Positions 10,143 through 19,395 of a stretch of DNA of 64,000 bases are shown here, piece by piece; positions within the stretch are counted from its first letter, which is position 1, and every line of letters begins with the position of its first letter. The notes beneath the pieces are model-generated. The model was not told the origin of the DNA. It worked only from the letters and a program-made list of their open reading frames with translations, and searched no databases. The DNA comes from Bacteroidota bacterium (lineage in GTDB: Bacteria > Bacteroidota > Bacteroidia > Bacteroidales > TTA-H9), in assembly GCA_003250395.1 (NCBI GenBank), contig QKGM01000053.1, positions 1 to 64,000 on the forward strand, read 5' to 3'. The position numbers were made by a program, and so were the translations under genes.

Positions 10143-13100
10143 TTATTTCGATTTTCGGTTGCCTGAAACATAAGTATAAAGTGCAGGAATTACATATAAT
10201 GTCAGAATCAGCGAAAACAACAGCCCGCCAATAATGGTAATCCCCATTGGAATCCTGCTCTTTGCGGCGGCACCCAGAGCCAGCGCGATAGGTAATGCAC
10301 CCAGAACGGTAGCAAGGCTTGTCATCAGAATAGGACGTAACCGCTGGGTAGCAGCATCAACAACTGCCTCGTGCAACGAAAGGCCGGAAGCTTTTCGCTG
10401 ATTGGCAAATTCAACTATCAAAATCCCATTCTTTGTCACGATCCCGATTAAAACAATCACTCCGATTTCACTAAAGATATTAAGAGTATGCCCAAACAGC
10501 CACAACGACAGCACAGCTCCGGCAACTGCCAGTGGTACCGTAAACATGATAATCAACGGATCCCGAAAACTTTCAAACTGGGCAGCCAGAACAAGGTAGA
10601 TCAAAACCAATGAAAACAGGAAGGCATATAACAGGCTTCCACCGCTTTCATCCAGTTCACGGGAAGTACCCGCGAGGCTGGTTGTAAAATCTTCAGGCAG
10701 CACATCTGCTGCTATCTTTCTCATCTCATCAATTCCCTGCCCTACTGTAAAACCTTCAGCAGGCTGGGCTGAAACAGTTGCTGCAACATACCTGTTAAAC
10801 CGGTACAACTGGGGAGGATTACTCTGTTCCACTACCTTTACCAGATTTGACAGCTGAATCAGCTGACCTGTATTGCTCCTGACATATATGGCGGTCAGGT
10901 CGGCAGGTTCATCGCGGTTAACCCTGGAGGCTTGCCCAATCACCTGATACTGTTTTCCGTGAAATATAAAATAACCATATCGCTGCCCCGAAAAGAAAAG
11001 CTGAAGATTCTCAGCAATATCTTTTACCGAAACGCCCAGCATGCTGGCCCTGTCACGATCTATTTCTATCCGTAATTCGGGTTTGCTGAACTTTAGGTTT
11101 ACGTCAACTACCTGAAAGACTTCGCTTTCCTGTGCCTTCTCCATAAACAATGGAAGGGTCTCTTTCAGATGATTGATATCAGGTGCCTGAACAACAAACT
11201 GAACAGGCAGGCCACTTCGCATACCCGTATTAATTGTCTGCTCCTGGGTAACATACGAACGTGCAAAGTTGTATTTTCTCAATGCTCCGGTCAGGTAATC
11301 GGCAATTTCCTGTTGTGATCTCTCACGCTTATCCGGACTAACCAGGCCAATCCTTACAAAACCGGAATTCACCGAGCCGGTCATGTACGATGCGGTAACA
11401 GCCAATATCGTCTCCTTCTCAGGAATAGTATCAGCCAGCGAAACCAGCCTGGTCATATAATTATCCATCGCTTCAAATGAGGTCCCTTCTGGTGCGGTGG
11501 CCGCGATCATCAACCGGCTTTTATCTTCCATAGGAGCCAATTCTATTTGCAACAAAGAACCAAGCCCGGCAACCATTACAACCGAAAGTAACATGATGAG
11601 TAAAGCAAAATACCTGTGGCCGATAAACCATTTCAGAGAGGTGTTATAACCCGAAGTCATCCTGTTAAAGAATCTTTCACTCCATCTGTAAATCGCTGTA
11701 TGGTATGTCTGATGATGCAACATGCGTGCACTCATCATCGGGGTAAGTGTCAGGGAAACAAAAGCAGAAATAAGTACTGCTCCTGCTACTACTACCGCGA
11801 ACTCTCTGAACAAGCGCCCGGTAAGTCCCTGTAAAAAGATAATCGGTAAAAAGACTACCGCCAAAGTGATGGTAGTACTGACAATGGCAAATATAATCTC
11901 CTGCGACCCTTTGTGCCCGGCGTCAACAGGATCAAGTCCCGATTCAATTTTACTATAAATATTCTCCAACACCACGATTGCATCATCTACTACAAGGCCT
12001 GTAGCCAGAACTATACCCAGCAGCGTAAGGATATTAATCGTGAAACCTGAAAGATACATGATAAAAAATGTACCAATCAGCGAAATAGGAATTGCAATAA
12101 TCGGAATCAGTGTGGTACGCCAATGACGTAAAAAGACAAAAATAACCAGTACAACAAGTCCGAATGCCATCAGAATAGTCTCCTCAACCTCACTGATAGC
12201 CTTGCGGATGCTTACCGTTGTATCAAGCATCGTATCGAGCATGATGTCTTTCGGTAGCTCTTTTTTCAACTGATCGATCCTTTTATAAAACTCATCAGCA
12301 ATGGCCACATGATTCGATCCCGGCTGAGGTGTTATAGCCAGCGCGATTTGCTGAATACCTCCATTACCACGCAAAAGAGATCGTTCGTTTTCAGGCATTA
12401 ACCGAGCCTCTCCAACATCCTTCAGCCTGACCACCCCACCTTTATACTCTTTTAAAATCAAATTATTAAAATCACTTTCTGTTTCAAGACGCCCGAAAGT
12501 CCGGATCGTAAGTTCGGTTTGATATCCTTCAATCCTCCCGGATGGAAGCTCGACATTCCCCTGGGCAAGAACTTTGCTTACATCGGAAGGGGTAATCGAG
12601 TAGGAGACCATTTTAGACGGATCGAGATTAAGTTTCATGGAGTACCGCTTCTCACCATATATCCTGATTTCACTAACACCCTGAATCGTCTGCAATCTCT
12701 CCTTGAAAACGTTGTTTCCCAATTCGGTCAGGTCAAGCAAATTACGGGTATTACTTCTGACGGCAAGAATGATGATAGGATCAGAGTCGGCATCTGATTT
12801 AACTACTACCGGTGGATCAACATCGGCGGGCAAATTCCTGATGGCCCTTGAAACCCGGTCACGAACATCATTCGTAGCAGTCTCCATATCAACGCCAAGA
12901 GTGAATTCGACGCTGATTCTGCTCCTGCCATCACTGCTGGTCGAACTCAGTGTCCGTATTCCCTCTATCCCGTTAATCGACTCCTCCAGCGGTTCGGTAA
13001 TCTGGGCTTCTATAACATCGGCATTGGCTCCTATGTATGTAGTGGTAACTGTCACTATGGGAGCGTCAACACTTGGGTATTCACGCAAACCAAGAAAAGC

Positions 13101-13187
13101 AAAACCAACCACACCAAACAACACGATAACGATACTTAGCACCGTGGCCAGTACAGGCCTGTTAATGCTTACTGATGCAATGTTCAT
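10143..13187 (-). CDS. RND efflux pump inner membrane subunit (HAE1/AcrB type)
   Basis: A 1014-residue proton-driven transporter that exports hydrophobic or amphiphilic compounds, including drugs, from the periplasm or inner membrane through TolC. The protein has the AcrB plan: an N-terminal membrane helix (ASVSINRPVLATVLSIVIVLFG), a porter/docking domain, a six-helix block with GLVVDDAIVVLENIY carrying the proton-relay aspartates, and a mirrored second half ending in a further helix block (IGIVTKNGILIVEFANQRK). The start overlaps the adaptor stop by 4 bp (ATGA), which indicates translational coupling. The VDDAIVVLEN signature points to the multidrug (HAE1) subclass, not the heavy-metal one. 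Confidence 0.95.
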   Translation of the reverse strand: MNIASVSINRPVLATVLSIVIVLFGVVGFAFLGLREYPSVDAPIVTVTTTYIGANADVIEAQITEPLEESINGIEGIRTLSSTSSDGRSRISVEFTLGVDMETATNDVRDRVSRAIRNLPADVDPPVVVKSDADSDPIIILAVRSNTRNLLDLTELGNNVFKERLQTIQGVSEIRIYGEKRYSMKLNLDPSKMVSYSITPSDVSKVLAQGNVELPSGRIEGYQTELTIRTFGRLETESDFNNLILKEYKGGVVRLKDVGEARLMPENERSLLRGNGGIQQIALAITPQPGSNHVAIADEFYKRIDQLKKELPKDIMLDTMLDTTVSIRKAISEVEETILMAFGLVVLVIFVFLRHWRTTLIPIIAIPISLIGTFFIMYLSGFTINILTLLGIVLATGLVVDDAIVVLENIYSKIESGLDPVDAGHKGSQEIIFAIVSTTITLAVVFLPIIFLQGLTGRLFREFAVVVAGAVLISAFVSLTLTPMMSARMLHHQTYHTAIYRWSERFFNRMTSGYNTSLKWFIGHRYFALLIMLLSVVMVAGLGSLLQIELAPMEDKSRLMIAATAPEGTSFEAMDNYMTRLVSLADTIPEKETILAVTASYMTGSVNSGFVRIGLVSPDKRERSQQEIADYLTGALRKYNFARSYVTQEQTINTGMRSGLPVQFVVQAPDINHLKETLPLFMEKAQESEVFQVVDVNLKFSKPELRIEIDRDRASMLGVSVKDIAENLQLFFSGQRYGYFIFHGKQYQVIGQASRVNRDEPADLTAIYVRSNTGQLIQLSNLVKVVEQSNPPQLYRFNRYVAATVSAQPAEGFTVGQGIDEMRKIAADVLPEDFTTSLAGTSRELDESGGSLLYAFLFSLVLIYLVLAAQFESFRDPLIIMFTVPLAVAGAVLSLWLFGHTLNIFSEIGVIVLIGIVTKNGILIVEFANQRKASGLSLHEAVVDAATQRLRPILMTSLATVLGALPIALALGAAAKSRIPMGITIIGGLLFSLILTLYVIPALYTYVSGNRKSK

Positions 13188-14239
13188 TCCTGTGCTCCTT
13201 GTTTAATATCTGATCTTTGAGGCTTTACCTTCGAACCCGGTTTAATCTGAAGAAGCCCGCTTAACACGAGACTATCTCCTGAATTCAAACCACCTGTCAC
13301 CTCTACCTCTCCCTCCAATCGGCGCCCGATCGTAACATCCCGTGTTTGCGCGGTGCCATTTTCTATTATAAAGACCTGCTGCCCGTTTAATACCGGTATA
13401 ATAGCGCGGGCAGGAATCATGATACTCTCTTTATTTGTCACAAGATCAAATTTTACCCTTGCAAAAGCACCCGGCAATAAATAACCATCAACATTGGAAC
13501 ATCTGGCACGGAGCCTGATGGTGCGGGTTGTCTCTTCTATACGCGGGTCAATGGCATATACTTCTCCTCTGAAAACACGATCTGAACCCTCTACTGAAAA
13601 TTCAACCGGTATCCCCTGTCGCAGGTGTTCAAAATACTGCTCGGGAACCGAAAATTCAATCTTAATGGGGTCTACCTGTTGTAGTGTTGTGATCAGGGTT
13701 GAAGAATTTACATAGGCACCTTCACTTACCAATCTCAGCCCGACTGTCCCTGTGAAGGCAGCCCTTATCTCTGTTTTGGCAATCTTAACCTTTATCAGCT
13801 CCTGCTCAGCCTCCAACGATTCGAACTTTACCTGTGCAGCATCATACTCCTCCTGACTAATCCCTCTTGATTTAAGGAGCTCCTTCCGGCGGTTCATTTC
13901 GCGGCGAGCCTGATCAGTTAATACAATATTTTGCCGAAGCTGAGCCTGCAATTCACTGTCGTCCGTCTTTAAAAGCAGGGTACCCTTCTTAACAACCTGA
14001 CCCTCATTAAATGCAACAGATACCACCCTGCCATCTGTTTCAGGTCTTATTTCAGTCTCTTCATTGGCTTTCAAAGTACCTGCAAACCCTAATGAAAAAT
14101 CTACCATCGCCGATTTGGCGACAAATACCTCAACAGCAACAGCACCGCCCTGCCCCCGCCGTCCCTTATCCATTGTGCCCTTAGTGCTACATCCGGCTGC
14201 AAGGATCACAGCCAGCAACATCGTATATCTTAAATTCAT
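13184..14239 (-). CDS. RND efflux periplasmic adaptor (membrane fusion lipoprotein)
   Basis: The membrane fusion subunit linking the RND pump to the TolC channel. It is probably a lipoprotein: the N-terminus MNLRYTMLLAVILAAGC gives a lipobox with C17 as the lipidated cysteine. It then shows the barrel-sandwich half-motif (GTLKANEETEIRPETDGRVV), a coiled-coil hairpin (about 100-145), the second lipoyl half (IRAAFTGTVGLR) and the beta-barrel domain. It is the first gene of the operon, with a TAnnTTTG element about 30 bp upstream. No linked regulator gene is present, so control cannot be inferred. Confidence 0.93.
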   Translation of the reverse strand: MNLRYTMLLAVILAAGCSTKGTMDKGRRGQGGAVAVEVFVAKSAMVDFSLGFAGTLKANEETEIRPETDGRVVSVAFNEGQVVKKGTLLLKTDDSELQAQLRQNIVLTDQARREMNRRKELLKSRGISQEEYDAAQVKFESLEAEQELIKVKIAKTEIRAAFTGTVGLRLVSEGAYVNSSTLITTLQQVDPIKIEFSVPEQYFEHLRQGIPVEFSVEGSDRVFRGEVYAIDPRIEETTRTIRLRARCSNVDGYLLPGAFARVKFDLVTNKESIMIPARAIIPVLNGQQVFIIENGTAQTRDVTIGRRLEGEVEVTGGLNSGDSLVLSGLLQIKPGSKVKPQRSDIKQGAQE

Positions 14240-14568
14240 CTGAAAAATAACATGATTAGTTTAACCGGCAAAGGTAGATATTTCATCGGTTGTAACGGGT
14301 CGCCGGGAAAAACAGAACCTCCGGGAAGTACCTTTTCAGTTTACTCCTGCATATGAATTCCCTTTTAAAAAAATTACAGCAACTTCTTGAAAGAGAAGAG
14401 TATCGTGAAGTAAAAATTTCCCCACCATATCAAGATATTTATATCTTTAAGGCACCCATATTATTCCTGGCCAACACAAGTAATCTCCTCAGTTAACCTG
14501 ACAGAGTAACATGTTGCTCCTTATGACAGCACACCTGATTATCACAAAATCTGAAGCCCGGGAAAGAA
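14240..14568. other. Gene-free stretch upstream of the RND operon
   Basis: About 330 bp without a convincing reading frame on either strand. Apart from the promoter element at 14269-14276 I see no hairpin, repeat or operator-like symmetry. Confidence 0.5.
14269..14276 (-). promoter_or_regulatory. RND operon promoter minus-7 element
   Basis: On the minus strand this reads TACCTTTG, matching TAnnTTTG, 29 bp upstream of the adaptor start codon. No TTTG is seen at the usual minus-33 distance, so activity may depend on an activator. Confidence 0.55.
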
Positions 14569-16134
14569 TCACATAAAACTACTCATGCATACCGCTACCA
14601 GTCGTTTGTTATCGGCGTAATAGAGCCATTGACCAAATATCTGGAAATCATTTTCACCAATATCGATCGTTGCAAAGGGTCTTCCCTCATTATCGATGGC
14701 AATCAGCTTCTTCTTATCCCTGAGCAGCACCGAGCCTACTCCAAAACCTGACTCAGCCATTAACAGGCTGTCCATTTCGATTGTATCAGTCACCTGAAGC
14801 TCAGAATTAATCAAAACTATTTTCCTTTCAGTAAAATAAACCGCGTACCCACCCGGCAATAAACTATTCACGGGTTTATATAAAGAATCGGAAACCCGGT
14901 AAAAAATATGGTCAGCCAGGAAAAAACTTGGTTTTCCCGGAACAGAGTCATCAAAGGAGATTGTATCTAAAGCCTGATCAAGTGTATAATTATATCGTAC
15001 TATCCGTTTGTTGAAAAGCAATATCAAAGTGTCATGATTAAACAGGAAATTTCTTACAAGGTCTTGTCTCTCACCAAGTACTCGTGATGATTTCAATAAC
15101 CCTGTCTTCAGGTCATAACTCTCAATCGAGGGTCTGTCGTTTAAAAGCAAGGCGCCCCTATAAAAGGCATAACCCTGATTTAATCTGTATAATAAAGAAT
15201 CATGAGTCCATAGAAATGATTGTCCTTCATCATCAGCTTCAATAGGTACACTCCACAAACTTTCTCCCTCGTGGCTAAGGCATGACAACTTCTGTCGCGA
15301 CGCGTACCAGATATGACTGCTATCGCCCCAGATATTCGAGCTATAGGTCACAAGGTTGAATCCATATTTAGGCGCTATATAATTCCCTTTTAAAGTGATT
15401 ATTGACGGATCAAACCTGGCAATCTGCTCTTCTTTCCGAGAACATTTTTTACTGGTTAAAACATTGTAATCCCAACCTTTACCGGTAAACACATTGAACT
15501 GATGCAAACCATGAGCAGAAAACAGCAGGACACTATCAGAAGGATACAGGATCGATAGCCACCCACCTCGTCGTGGTATATTACGTCGCCAGAGCTGTTT
15601 ACCGGTTCTCATGTTAAATACTGTCATCGGCTCCATTTCATCTGCCGGATAGCCTACATCGTAAAAAAAAGCAACAGGAGGATTTTCGTGAACATGCCAT
15701 AAGTCGCCTTTTATTTTCCAAACCTTCTTCCCTGTAGTAAAATTGAGTCCATGCAATGTGAAATCATTTCTGTATGAAAGCAATATTCCCTGAAAAGTGA
15801 AAGGTTGCCTTCTGAAATAATCAATTCGTTGTAACCAAAGCAAAGAATCAGTATCGAAATTAAAAACCCCGATAAACCCAAATCGTTTCAGGCTTTTACC
15901 ATTCCGTTTCAATTTGCGGAACTGAACAAAGCAATTACTTGCAGTACTGTCAAAACCAAATGAATGAATACGTGTATTGAAAAGATACTCCACACCTTTA
16001 ATAGGTGAATTATTTTGCAAATACCGCCCAGCCACGATTTCGTTTCTAACAGCCTTCCGTTCCGGCTTTTGCGACCATACTGCAGTCGACATCAAAATGG
16101 CACCTAAAAGGATGATTGGACTCTTCACTTTCAT
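14569..16134 (-). CDS. Secreted PQQ-type beta-propeller protein of unknown function
   Basis: A 521-residue exported protein. It has a signal peptide (MKVKSPIILLGAILMSTAVWS) followed by a series of WD/PQQ-like blades: phrases such as TGKKVWKIKGDLWH, MRTGKQLWRRNIPR and GESLWSVPIEADDEG show the repeating W-rich strands of BamB/quinoprotein-type propellers. Blade sequences include SYDLKTGLLKSSRVLG and later a more degenerate half. I see no catalytic residues or PQQ-binding signature, so a structural or scaffolding role is as likely as an enzymatic one. It stands alone: the genes on both sides are separated by about 300 bp. Only the fold call is made here. Confidence 0.6.
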   Translation of the reverse strand: MKVKSPIILLGAILMSTAVWSQKPERKAVRNEIVAGRYLQNNSPIKGVEYLFNTRIHSFGFDSTASNCFVQFRKLKRNGKSLKRFGFIGVFNFDTDSLLWLQRIDYFRRQPFTFQGILLSYRNDFTLHGLNFTTGKKVWKIKGDLWHVHENPPVAFFYDVGYPADEMEPMTVFNMRTGKQLWRRNIPRRGGWLSILYPSDSVLLFSAHGLHQFNVFTGKGWDYNVLTSKKCSRKEEQIARFDPSIITLKGNYIAPKYGFNLVTYSSNIWGDSSHIWYASRQKLSCLSHEGESLWSVPIEADDEGQSFLWTHDSLLYRLNQGYAFYRGALLLNDRPSIESYDLKTGLLKSSRVLGERQDLVRNFLFNHDTLILLFNKRIVRYNYTLDQALDTISFDDSVPGKPSFFLADHIFYRVSDSLYKPVNSLLPGGYAVYFTERKIVLINSELQVTDTIEMDSLLMAESGFGVGSVLLRDKKKLIAIDNEGRPFATIDIGENDFQIFGQWLYYADNKRLVAVCMSSFM

Positions 16135-16377
16135 AATTACATATTGTTTTAACAGTTGTTCTAAGTCTTATTATTCTGCTCACAAAGATCTTCAAATTCA
16201 TTGTCTGGTTAACTGTCGCAAAGGAATGGAAAAATTTGAAATTCTGTTTGCTTATTCAACTTGTTAGGTGAAGAAATGGAAAAGGACCTGTATTATTACA
16301 CATTCTTCTCAGCTTTCTTCCCTCCCCCCGATGATAAAATAACCTGATTAAATTACAATAGAAAAGCTCATCAGAAA

Positions 16378-16397
16378 AGCCCCCCTTTCGGGGGGCT
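16378..16397 (-). terminator. Terminator of the DUF6266-type gene
   Basis: A perfect 8-bp stem (AGCCCCCC at 16378-16385 with GGGGGGCT at 16390-16397) closes a TTTC loop. The flanking AAAA on the left gives a short U run on the minus strand. It is 29 bp past the stop of the minus-strand gene. Confidence 0.75.
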
Positions 16398-16425
16398 CTT
16401 CAATTGAAACATTACCGGTTCACCG

Positions 16426-17088
16426 TCAGGCAACGGTAACCACGCCGGCATAGGCACTGTTTGAGATGCCGTTTTTGGCCTGCGTTCCCAGCACCATGCC
16501 ATAGGCAGCAAAGGAGAGATAGCCGTGCACCTCGTCGCCCGAGTAGTTGGCAGGTACTTCGATGGTCACGGTCTCATCACCTCGGATACCGGCATTGAGC
16601 AGGTAAACCGACTCTTTCTGGCTGGCATTGTAGAGCACCACCATGGCAGTGTCGTTGAGCGAAGCCTGTCCCTGAACCGAACCGGCATCCCACGAAAGCA
16701 CGATGGTACCGGGAGTGATCGAGGTCATTCCGGGGTTAATAGCCCCCTGCAGGTTGCCCCGGCTGACAGCAGCCTTCGCGAAATCGATGTTGAAGTTGGG
16801 TGTTGTCCCGATCAACGCGTTGTGGTAGTTGAACGAAAAGGCAGCATTAAAGGGTGTCATTTTCGTGGCTAACCCTTTGTAGCCTACCCGCAGGAACTCC
16901 GTGACAGGCTGCAGGAATTTTAACACCGTCGAGAACCGTAACCGCTGCGCGATCTGAGATTCTGATTTTGCATCGGTGTAAGATGCAGGGAGTCCCCTGA
17001 GATAATCGACTCCCATCCAGCTGGCACCAACCACGCTGCCAACTTTTCCACTGACACCCCCCAGGATGCCTCTTTTAATTTTACCCAT
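16426..17088 (-). CDS. DUF6266-type protein of unknown function
   Basis: A 220-residue protein with the N-terminal signature MGKIKRGILGGVSGKVGSVV that I associate with the Bacteroidota DUF6266 family. The body is rich in small residues and beta-prone strands (about 110-220, for example GTIVLSWDAGSVQG), resembling an immunoglobulin-like or carbohydrate-binding fold. There is no signal peptide. I chose the start at 17088 because the family begins there; an upstream start at 17169 would add 27 unrelated residues. The gene is visibly GC-richer than its neighbours, which suggests transfer or a multicopy lineage-specific family. Its function is unknown. It has a strong terminator, and an AT-rich stretch of about 400 bp lies upstream. 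Confidence 0.7.
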   Translation of the reverse strand: MGKIKRGILGGVSGKVGSVVGASWMGVDYLRGLPASYTDAKSESQIAQRLRFSTVLKFLQPVTEFLRVGYKGLATKMTPFNAAFSFNYHNALIGTTPNFNIDFAKAAVSRGNLQGAINPGMTSITPGTIVLSWDAGSVQGQASLNDTAMVVLYNASQKESVYLLNAGIRGDETVTIEVPANYSGDEVHGYLSFAAYGMVLGTQAKNGISNSAYAGVVTVA

Positions 17089-17592
17089 TGATTTAAATTT
17101 TTTGGGTGAATAACTGAGTGAATTTCTGAGACCGGCTTTTGGATATTCACCGGTTCGGGTCTTCCTCAATCAATTCCCGGGCAAATGGGGAAAAACTGTT
17201 CGAACTGTTCAACGATTAGCTTGATTCTCGTTAAAAATTTTCATCGGTCAAAATGAACAATCCGGATAGATGAATGATATAAACATCAATCCATCAATAA
17301 TTTAACCACAAGAATGGGCTTAAAAAAGATTCCGGCTACGAAAATTGATTTCGTGCTACTGTTCAAACTTCGTTCAATGAACGGGTGAAGATTTCGGTTT
17401 TTAAAGATTTTCGTTCGAAATTCGTTCAATGGAGAAAAAGTAACAAAGATCACGTTTAAAACAGTCTGATAATCAAGTGAAAGAGAGACCAAAGTTAGAC
17501 CTAAGTTATATCAGAGAGAGAACGGAGCCTTTTGGGGGGTATCTTTTTAACGGGTTTTCAGTATGTTAGGGGGAACTTTGGCGTTGATGATA
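17089..17592. other. AT-rich stretch between the DUF6266 gene and the hexanucleotide array
   Basis: About 500 bp with no supported gene. It contains two copies of TTCGTTCAATG (17369-17379 and 17421-17431) and a minus-strand TAACTTTG element at 17490-17497 that could drive a long-leader transcript of the DUF6266 gene. Nothing else is recognisable. Confidence 0.45.
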
Positions 17593-17718
17593 GCGTTGGC
17601 TTTGGCTTTGGCTTTGGCTTTGGCTTTAACTTTGGCTTTGACTTTGGCTTTGGCTTTGGCTTTGACTTTGGCTTTGGCTTTGGCTTTGGCTTTGGCTTTG
17701 GCTTTGGCTTTGGCTCCG
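17593..17718. repeat. Hexanucleotide (GGCTTT)n array
   Basis: About 21 tandem copies of a 6-bp unit, GCTTTG in this phase. The variants are GCGTTG at the left end, GCTTTA once, ACTTTG at three internal sites and GCTCCG at the right end. All plus-strand frames stay open through it and would encode Ala-Leu, Gly-Phe or Trp/Leu-type dipeptide repeats, and the minus strand would encode Ser-Gln; these frames look like by-products of the repeat and not genes. It lies about 175 bp upstream of the kinase promoter element. Confidence 0.9.
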
Positions 17719-17815
17719 GACAGAGACTGTAGAACAAGATCTGATTACAGCAAAATTATTTTTAACTCTGTGGTTCTCTATGAAATAATCGAATTGATAA
17801 CATCTTGCGCCAGCG

Positions 17816-17839
17816 GTCAAGGTTAATGTCAAGGTTAAT
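17816..17839. repeat. Tandem 12-bp direct repeat
   Basis: Two perfect adjacent copies of GTCAAGGTTAAT (17816-17827 and 17828-17839), about 54 bp upstream of the minus-7 element of the kinase operon. The position fits an activator or repressor site, but it may simply be slippage DNA related to the nearby hexanucleotide array. Confidence 0.6.
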
Positions 17840-17892
17840 TGCTATTGGCGTTGGCATTAACAAATTGGTCGGATGAGGTTAACCGGATTCTT

Positions 17893-17900
17893 TATCTTTG
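17893..17900 (+). promoter_or_regulatory. Promoter minus-7 element of the AmgK/MurU operon
   Basis: TATCTTTG, followed by CCG, matches TAnnTTTG. It lies inside the upstream extension of the reading frame that could start at a TTG at 17839, which argues that translation really begins downstream at 17917 (GTG) or 17935 (ATG). A TTGG at 17865-17868 is 24 nt upstream, longer than the usual 19-21 spacing. Confidence 0.6.
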
Positions 17901-17916
17901 CCGAAAATTAACGCCT

Positions 17917-19347
17917 GTGAACGATACCCCATCCATGCTGTTGAGCCGGCTCTACCAAAAATGGAGCGGCAGTTGGCCCGAAAGATGTGAACAGTTACCT
18001 CAATCAGGCTCTGATCGCCGGTATTTCCGGCTCGGGCATCAGCAAATTACAGCTATCGGTGCTTTCAATACCGACTTGTCCGAGAACCTGGCCTTTACCA
18101 CCTTCACCCGTCATTTCCTCAGCAAAGGACTGGCAGTACCTACCATACTGGCCGAAGAGACCGACCAGGGTATCTATTTGCTATCAGATCTGGGCGATAC
18201 CACACTTTACAGCTGGCTGACCGGTTTACGCGAAAAAGATGGTTTCACATCCGAAATCATTAAACGTTATGAAATGGTGGTTGAACAATTACCATTGTTT
18301 CAGGTGCAGGGTGGCAACGGACTCGATTTTTCGGTTTGCTACCCACGGGCTGCTTTCGACAGCAGATCGATGCACTGGGATCTGAATTATTTCAAGTATT
18401 ATTTCCTGAAGCTGGCCCGAATCCCCTTCGATGAGCAAAAACTGGAAGATGATTTCGGCCGTTTCTCACGATTACTGCTTCAGTCCGACGGGCAATACTT
18501 TCTTTACCGCGATTTTCAAAGCCGGAACATCATGATTCATGATGACAGGCTATGGTTTATCGACTATCAGGGAGGGAGAAAGGGAGCCCTGCCCTATGAT
18601 CTTGCGTCGTTACTCTACGATGCCAAAGCCGACATTCCGGATGAAGTCCGTCTGTACCTGTTAGAGCATTACCTCGATAAACTGGAGTCCCTCATCACTA
18701 TTGACAGAACAGAATTTAAAAAGCAATTTTACGGTTTCGTTCTCATACGAATACTTCAGGCATTAGGCACTTATGGTTTCAGAGGCTTTTACGAACAAAA
18801 GAACCATTTCCTGCTAAGCATACCCTATGCATTGAGCAATCTGCGAAACCTATTGGCGGCCGGCCTATTGCCCGAAGGGATGCCTGAATTGTATTCAATT
18901 CTCAACCATATGGTCAACAAACCTGAATTGTTGGAATACGGGCAAAAACATATAAACCTGACCGTGAGTGTCTGGAGCTTTAGTTATCTGAAAGGTATTC
19001 CATCTGACCCCACGGGAAATGGCGGGGGGTTTGTATTCGATTGCCGGGGATTACCCAACCCCGGAAGGATCGATACATTAAAAGCCTATACCGGGAATGA
19101 TGCACCTGTAATCGAATACCTGGAGCAACAGGAAGTTGTATCTGAATTTGCAGCAGGGACTCAGGCTTTGGTCGGACTAACCATTAACAACTACCTGATG
19201 CGTGGATTCAATCATCTGATGGTTTCATTCGGGTGTACCGGAGGCAAACACAGATCGGTATATCTGGCTAACCAGATGAAAAATTATATTGAAAATAAAT
19301 TTAAGATAAAGGTAATCCTTAACCATCGGGAACAATCGTTACAATAG
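17917..19347 (+). CDS. AmgK-type sugar kinase fused to a RapZ C-terminal domain
   Basis: A two-domain protein of 476 residues counted from the GTG at 17917. Residues about 10-330 are an aminoglycoside-phosphotransferase-fold kinase resembling AmgK, which phosphorylates MurNAc/GlcNAc at C1 in peptidoglycan recycling. The visible motifs are GSDRRYFRL, the catalytic loop YRDFQSRNIMI (D199; the usual HRD is YRD here) and the metal-binding IDYQGGRKGALPYDLASLL. Residues about 346-470 match the C-terminal domain of RapZ, including FVFDCRGLPNPG and GCTGGKHRSVYLANQ (from G439), the part that in E. coli RapZ senses glucosamine-6-phosphate. The RapZ P-loop domain is absent. ATG 17935 is an alternative start. 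The downstream MurU-type gene strongly supports a role in cell-wall sugar salvage; the sensing role is inferred. Confidence 0.8.
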   Translation: MNDTPSMLLSRLYQKWSGSWPERCEQLPQSGSDRRYFRLGHQQITAIGAFNTDLSENLAFTTFTRHFLSKGLAVPTILAEETDQGIYLLSDLGDTTLYSWLTGLREKDGFTSEIIKRYEMVVEQLPLFQVQGGNGLDFSVCYPRAAFDSRSMHWDLNYFKYYFLKLARIPFDEQKLEDDFGRFSRLLLQSDGQYFLYRDFQSRNIMIHDDRLWFIDYQGGRKGALPYDLASLLYDAKADIPDEVRLYLLEHYLDKLESLITIDRTEFKKQFYGFVLIRILQALGTYGFRGFYEQKNHFLLSIPYALSNLRNLLAAGLLPEGMPELYSILNHMVNKPELLEYGQKHINLTVSVWSFSYLKGIPSDPTGNGGGFVFDCRGLPNPGRIDTLKAYTGNDAPVIEYLEQQEVVSEFAAGTQALVGLTINNYLMRGFNHLMVSFGCTGGKHRSVYLANQMKNYIENKFKIKVILNHREQSLQ

Positions 19348-19395
19348 CAATTGAGCAAAATCGCAGGCAGATTGTTTAGCAGTAAACTTTCAGTT

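Noticed and set aside
17532-17832. Three overlapping reading frames across the GGCTTT array (poly Gly-Phe, Leu-Ala and Ser-Gln)
   Set aside because: A 6-bp repeat keeps every frame open, so the frames follow from the repeat itself; no start context or homologous protein supports them.
17816-17916. Long extension of the AmgK-type frame from a TTG at 17839
   Set aside because: A promoter element at 17893-17900 lies inside this extension, so it would not be in the mRNA; GTG 17917 or ATG 17935 fits.
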